DNA of 7,553 nt from Candidatus Atribacteria bacterium 4572_76 (GTDB lineage: Bacteria > Atribacterota > Phoenicimicrobiia > Phoenicimicrobiales > Phoenicimicrobiaceae): NCBI GenBank assembly GCA_002084865.1, contig NBMG01000065.1, forward strand, positions 1 through 7,553, read 5' to 3'. Below, piece by piece: positions 5,192 through 7,553 of the stretch (position 1 is its first letter; every line of letters starts with the position of its first letter). Made by a program: the position numbers and the translations under genes. A model generated the notes under the pieces. The model saw only the letters and a program-made list of their open reading frames with translations. It was not told the DNA's origin and did no database searches.

Positions 5192-5903
5192 CGGCATAAT
5201 AACCGGGTGGATTTTTAAATATGCTTCCCGCGCTGAATTTATCCGAAGGCTGGCTGGTTTTCCTGATTTCAATATTTTGTTTTATCTTAGATTCAATCTC
5301 TTCTTTATTCCCCTTTTTGAGCAGCAGAGTTGCTTCTAAAATTACTACCGACTCTCCCTTTAAATTACATTCACGATAATTAAAATTCAAATTAGATTTG
5401 GATATTTTTTCTATTCTATTTTCCCGGGTTAAAAAAGTTACATTTTGTACTACATCTGCCATGCATTCTCCTTGAAAGCTGGCATTATTAATTATTGCTC
5501 CGCCCAAAGCCCCGGGAATGGCACAGGCAAATTCTAACCCGCTCAATTCTCTATCCAAAGCCATATTGCTCAAGAGTGCCAATGAGATTCCTGCACCTAT
5601 TTTTATAATTTTATCAGAAAAATCTATTTTTTTAAAATCTTTATTTAGGTTGATCACCAAACCTCTTATCCCGCCATCCAAAATCAATAAGTTTGTTCCA
5701 TTTCCCATAACCCGGAAAGGAATATTATGTTCTTTAGAAATAAAAACGACTTTTTTTAAATCTTCGATATTGTTAGGGCTGCAAAAAATATCAGCAGATC
5801 CCCCAATTCTTAATGAAGTATGATTATTTAATGGCTCATCGTATTTAATTATATGGCTAATTCCTTGTTTTTTACACTCATCTTTTATAATATCTATATT
5901 CAT
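5178..5903 (-). CDS. murB: UDP-N-acetylenolpyruvoylglucosamine reductase MurB, C-terminally truncated
   Basis: MurB is the FAD enzyme that reduces UDP-GlcNAc-enolpyruvate to UDP-MurNAc in the cytoplasm. This frame has 241 residues, against about 300 for the family. The FAD-binding part is intact: NHTSLRIGGSAD (27-38), GNGTNLL (67-73), and GLEFACAIPGALGGAIINN (122-140). The substrate-domain motif SAGSIFKNPPGYYAG (224-238), holding the probable catalytic serine at 227, is present. The protein then ends abnormally with EFN and TGA. The C-terminal part, with the HANF motif and catalytic glutamate, is missing and the tail is found out of frame. The start ATG overlaps the murC stop as ATGA, implying translational coupling. 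As written the product is probably inactive, yet the step is normally essential, so a second copy or a sequence error must be considered. Confidence 0.93.
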   Translation of the reverse strand: MNIDIIKDECKKQGISHIIKYDEPLNNHTSLRIGGSADIFCSPNNIEDLKKVVFISKEHNIPFRVMGNGTNLLILDGGIRGLVINLNKDFKKIDFSDKIIKIGAGISLALLSNMALDRELSGLEFACAIPGALGGAIINNASFQGECMADVVQNVTFLTRENRIEKISKSNLNFNYRECNLKGESVVILEATLLLKKGNKEEIESKIKQNIEIRKTSQPSDKFSAGSIFKNPPGYYAGEFN

Positions 5904-7303
5904 TTTCCAATAATATTAAAATCCCTTTGTTTTTTTAATTTTTGAGCTAATTCCTGTCCAACCGTCCAAATATCTCCTGCCCCCATAGTTATTACTATAT
6001 CTCCCGGTTGAATAATTTCAGATAAATAATTTAAAATATCATCTTTGGAAGGCAAATATTTTATCTGCCTATGATTGGATTTTTTTACTTCCTTAAATAT
6101 GGTTTCTCCGCTGATTCCGGATATCGGTGATTCATTAGCGGAATAAATATCGTTGATAATTACATAATCGGCATCAAAAAATACCTTACCGAACTTTTCC
6201 GCTAAAAGTTTGGTTCTACTGTAGCGGTGAGGTTGAAATACAGCGATTATTCTTCTGTTTTGCCAGCTGCTTCTTAAGGCGCTCAAAGTTGCTTTAATCT
6301 CGGTAGGATGATGAGCATAATCATCGAGTATCAATATTTTGTCGTCCAAATTAGCAATAATTTCCATTCTTCTATGTACCCCTTGAAAAGTTTCCAATGT
6401 ATTAAAAATTTCCCTAAAACTTATCCCCAGTTCCAGAGCAACAGCAATTGCTGCCAAAGCATTTAGGATATTGTGATATCCGGCAACCTTTAAATATAGT
6501 TCGCCCATTCTTTCGCCCTGCCAGTATATCTTTGATTTAGAACATAACTTATCTAATTCTATATCTTTAGCCATAAGATCCGCTTCGGTAGATATTCCGT
6601 AAGAAACATAACTTCTCTCGCATTGTTTTACCAGTTCTTTTACATTATCGCAGTCCTTACACAAGATAATTCGTCCGTTATCGGGGACATTACTAATAAA
6701 CTTCCTAAAATATTTCAAAATATTTCCCAGATTTTTATAATGATCTAAATGGTCATCTTCTATATTAGTAACTACAACCATCTGTGGATTCAATTCCAAA
6801 AATGAACCATCACTTTCATCGGCTTCTACAACTATATGATTCCCTTTCCCCAATTTAGCATTATTTTTAAAATTGTTTAACTCTCCTCCTACTACTACGG
6901 TGGGGTCGAACCCGTTCCTTTCTAATAAGAGGCTTATCATGGAAGCAGTGGTGCTCTTGCCGTGTGTACCGGCAACGGCTATTCCATATTTATTATCCAT
7001 AAGCCTTGCCAGCATTTCAGCCCTTTTGATTGTGGTAATCTTTCTGTCCCTGGCACCAGTTATTTCCGAATTAGATGCGGGGATTGCCGAGGAAACTACT
7101 ACTAAATCTGCTCCTTCTACATTATCTTCATTATGGCCCTTAAAAATAGTAGCTCCTTTATTAGCCAATCTTTTAGTTATCTTTGAAGTCGTAATATCAG
7201 AGCCACTTATTTTATGACCCGAATCAAGAAGTATTGAGGCTAAGCCGCTCATTCCCGAGCCGCCAATTCCAATAAAATGTATGTGTAGTTTTTTTTCATT
7301 CAT
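5900..7303 (-). CDS. murC: UDP-N-acetylmuramate--L-alanine ligase MurC
   Basis: MurC is the cytoplasmic ATP-dependent ligase that adds L-alanine to UDP-MurNAc; 467 residues, normal for the family. Motifs in order: HFIGIGGSGMSGL (9-21), the ATP loop GTHGKST (112-118), EADES (160-164), NIEDDHLDHY (180-189), HNILNALAA (277-285), FQGVHRRME (306-314), DDYAHHPTEI (327-336), FQPHRYSR (356-363) and GAGDIW (441-446). I start it at ATG 7303 (MNEKKLHIHF), with AGGTGG 11 nt upstream. The frame stays open to an ATG at 7357, but the extra 18 residues are mostly translated from a 7-bp repeat array and would precede the usual N-terminus. It overlaps murB by 4 nt. Confidence 0.97.
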   Translation of the reverse strand: MNEKKLHIHFIGIGGSGMSGLASILLDSGHKISGSDITTSKITKRLANKGATIFKGHNEDNVEGADLVVVSSAIPASNSEITGARDRKITTIKRAEMLARLMDNKYGIAVAGTHGKSTTASMISLLLERNGFDPTVVVGGELNNFKNNAKLGKGNHIVVEADESDGSFLELNPQMVVVTNIEDDHLDHYKNLGNILKYFRKFISNVPDNGRIILCKDCDNVKELVKQCERSYVSYGISTEADLMAKDIELDKLCSKSKIYWQGERMGELYLKVAGYHNILNALAAIAVALELGISFREIFNTLETFQGVHRRMEIIANLDDKILILDDYAHHPTEIKATLSALRSSWQNRRIIAVFQPHRYSRTKLLAEKFGKVFFDADYVIINDIYSANESPISGISGETIFKEVKKSNHRQIKYLPSKDDILNYLSEIIQPGDIVITMGAGDIWTVGQELAQKLKKQRDFNIIGK

Positions 7304-7314
7304 TAAATATAATT

Positions 7315-7320
7315 CCACCT
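7315..7320 (-). promoter_or_regulatory. Ribosome binding site of murC
   Basis: AGGTGG on the minus strand lies 11 nt before the ATG at 7303 and supports that start over the ATG at 7357, which lies at the edge of repeat sequence. Confidence 0.6.
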
Positions 7321-7326
7321 TTGTTT

Positions 7327-7354
7327 CGTATTTCGTATCGCGTATTGCGTATTG
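7327..7354. repeat. 7-bp tandem repeat upstream of murC
   Basis: Four heptamers, CGTATTT, CGTATCG, CGTATTG and CGTATTG, run without gaps; on the minus strand they read NNATACG. This is the clearest array of the family in the window. It stays open in the murC frame and produces a spurious N-terminal extension (QYAIRDTKYET). Confidence 0.8.
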
Positions 7355-7382
7355 CATTGGAAATAAGATTGATTATAATTAT

Positions 7383-7407
7383 TGTAGGGGCACAATGAAT
7401 TGTGCCC
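7383..7407 (+). repeat. TGTAG-palindrome element (CACAAT type)
   Basis: TGTAG (7383-7387) leads into GGGCACAAT/GA/ATTGTGCCC (7388-7407, first G adjoining TAG). The unit is the same as the one at 946-970 apart from orientation. It lies in the murG-murC spacer and has no T-tract. Confidence 0.8.
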
Positions 7408-7433
7408 TTGTCGTTTATTACCTACTGGCTCTT

Positions 7434-7453
7434 GTGGGCACGATGCATCGTCC
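7434..7453 (+). repeat. Decayed TGTAG-palindrome element (CACGAT type)
   Basis: GTGGGCACGATGCATCGTCC matches the perfect copy at 4901-4920 but has lost a G within the right arm (GTCC for GTGCCC-like pairing), so the outer stem no longer pairs fully. It ends 29 bp downstream of the murG stop on the minus strand. Confidence 0.55.
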
Positions 7454-7481
7454 TCTATCCGTAAAACATATTCTTTTATTT

Positions 7482-7553
7482 TTAAACTTTTTTAATGTAA
7501 TCAGAAATATAGTCCACTATCTTCTTGGCTGAATTTTCATTACCTAACTCTCT
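7482..7553 (-). CDS. murG: UDP-N-acetylglucosamine transferase MurG, C-terminal end (partial)
   Basis: Reading in from the window edge on the minus strand, 23 codons give RELGNENSAKKIVDYISDY then IKKV and a TAA at 7482-7484. The segment resembles the C-terminal helix of MurG (N-A-A-K-x-I-V-D-x-I form), the enzyme that adds GlcNAc to lipid I on the inner face of the membrane. murG directly before murC is a common dcw order, which supports the call. Most of the gene lies outside the window, so catalytic motifs cannot be checked. The gap to murC is 178 bp and full of repeats, unusually long for this gene pair. Confidence 0.8.
   Translation of the reverse strand, partial: RELGNENSAKKIVDYISDYIKKV

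Noticed and set aside
7372..7400. murC promoter with TATAAT at 7372-7377
   Set aside because: The -10 is perfect, but the only -35 at suitable distance (TTCATT, 16 bp away) is poor and lies inside a palindromic repeat; too weak to list.
7281..7532. Plus-strand frame of 83 codons across the murG-murC spacer
   Set aside because: It runs through a heptamer array, two palindromic repeats and the antisense of murG and murC; no family is recognisable.

Overview
This AT-rich window carries the end of a bacterial dcw (division and cell wall) cluster, with every gene on the minus strand. In the direction of transcription, from high to low coordinates, the order is murG (last 23 codons only), murC, murB (damaged), ftsQ, ftsA, ftsZ and nrdR. 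The proteins are of ordinary bacterial type. The gene order, the Gram-positive-like FtsQ/DivIB and FtsA, the strong GGAGG ribosome sites, the low G+C and the repeat-stuffed spacers suggest an uncultured anaerobic lineage (Atribacterota, Aerophobota or Omnitrophota-like, or a deep Firmicute). That placement is a guess from style, not a measured assignment.

Layout: 7482-7553 is the C-terminus of MurG. 7304-7481 is a repeat-bearing spacer. 5900-7303 is murC, whose TGA overlaps the murB ATG by 4 nt. 5178-5903 is the murB frame, which stops early; its missing C-terminal helix and strand can still be read out of frame at 5102-5191. 4632-5101 is a gene-free block of small palindromes and repeat fragments, where many relatives carry ddl. 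3819-4631 is ftsQ. 3551-3818 is a spacer with repeats and a good promoter for ftsA. 2312-3550 is ftsA and 1196-2254 is ftsZ (TTG start). 455-1195 is a 741-bp spacer with a MITE-like element, two hairpins followed by T-tracts that can terminate ftsAZ transcripts, a 63-bp direct duplication and the nrdR promoter. 5-454 is nrdR.

Functionally, MurG, MurC and MurB make and handle peptidoglycan precursors. FtsQ, FtsA and FtsZ build the divisome. NrdR represses ribonucleotide reductase genes and appears to control itself: two NrdR-box-like 16-mers exactly 31 bp apart flank the -10 of its putative promoter.

The most notable points are: (1) murB has an apparent out-of-frame deletion of about 37 codons, with a short sequence (LIEE-coding) that may have served as microhomology; (2) a polarised family of roughly 25-bp elements, TGTAG followed by a 9-2-9 palindrome whose arm sequence changes from copy to copy while pairing is kept; (3) a degenerate 7-bp tandem repeat (NNATACG) in every large spacer, touching the ftsZ stop codon and mimicking an N-terminal extension of MurC; and (4) the tandem NrdR boxes, one arm of which seems overwritten by the 63-bp repeat. 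I see no novel protein system, CRISPR array, tRNA or rRNA.
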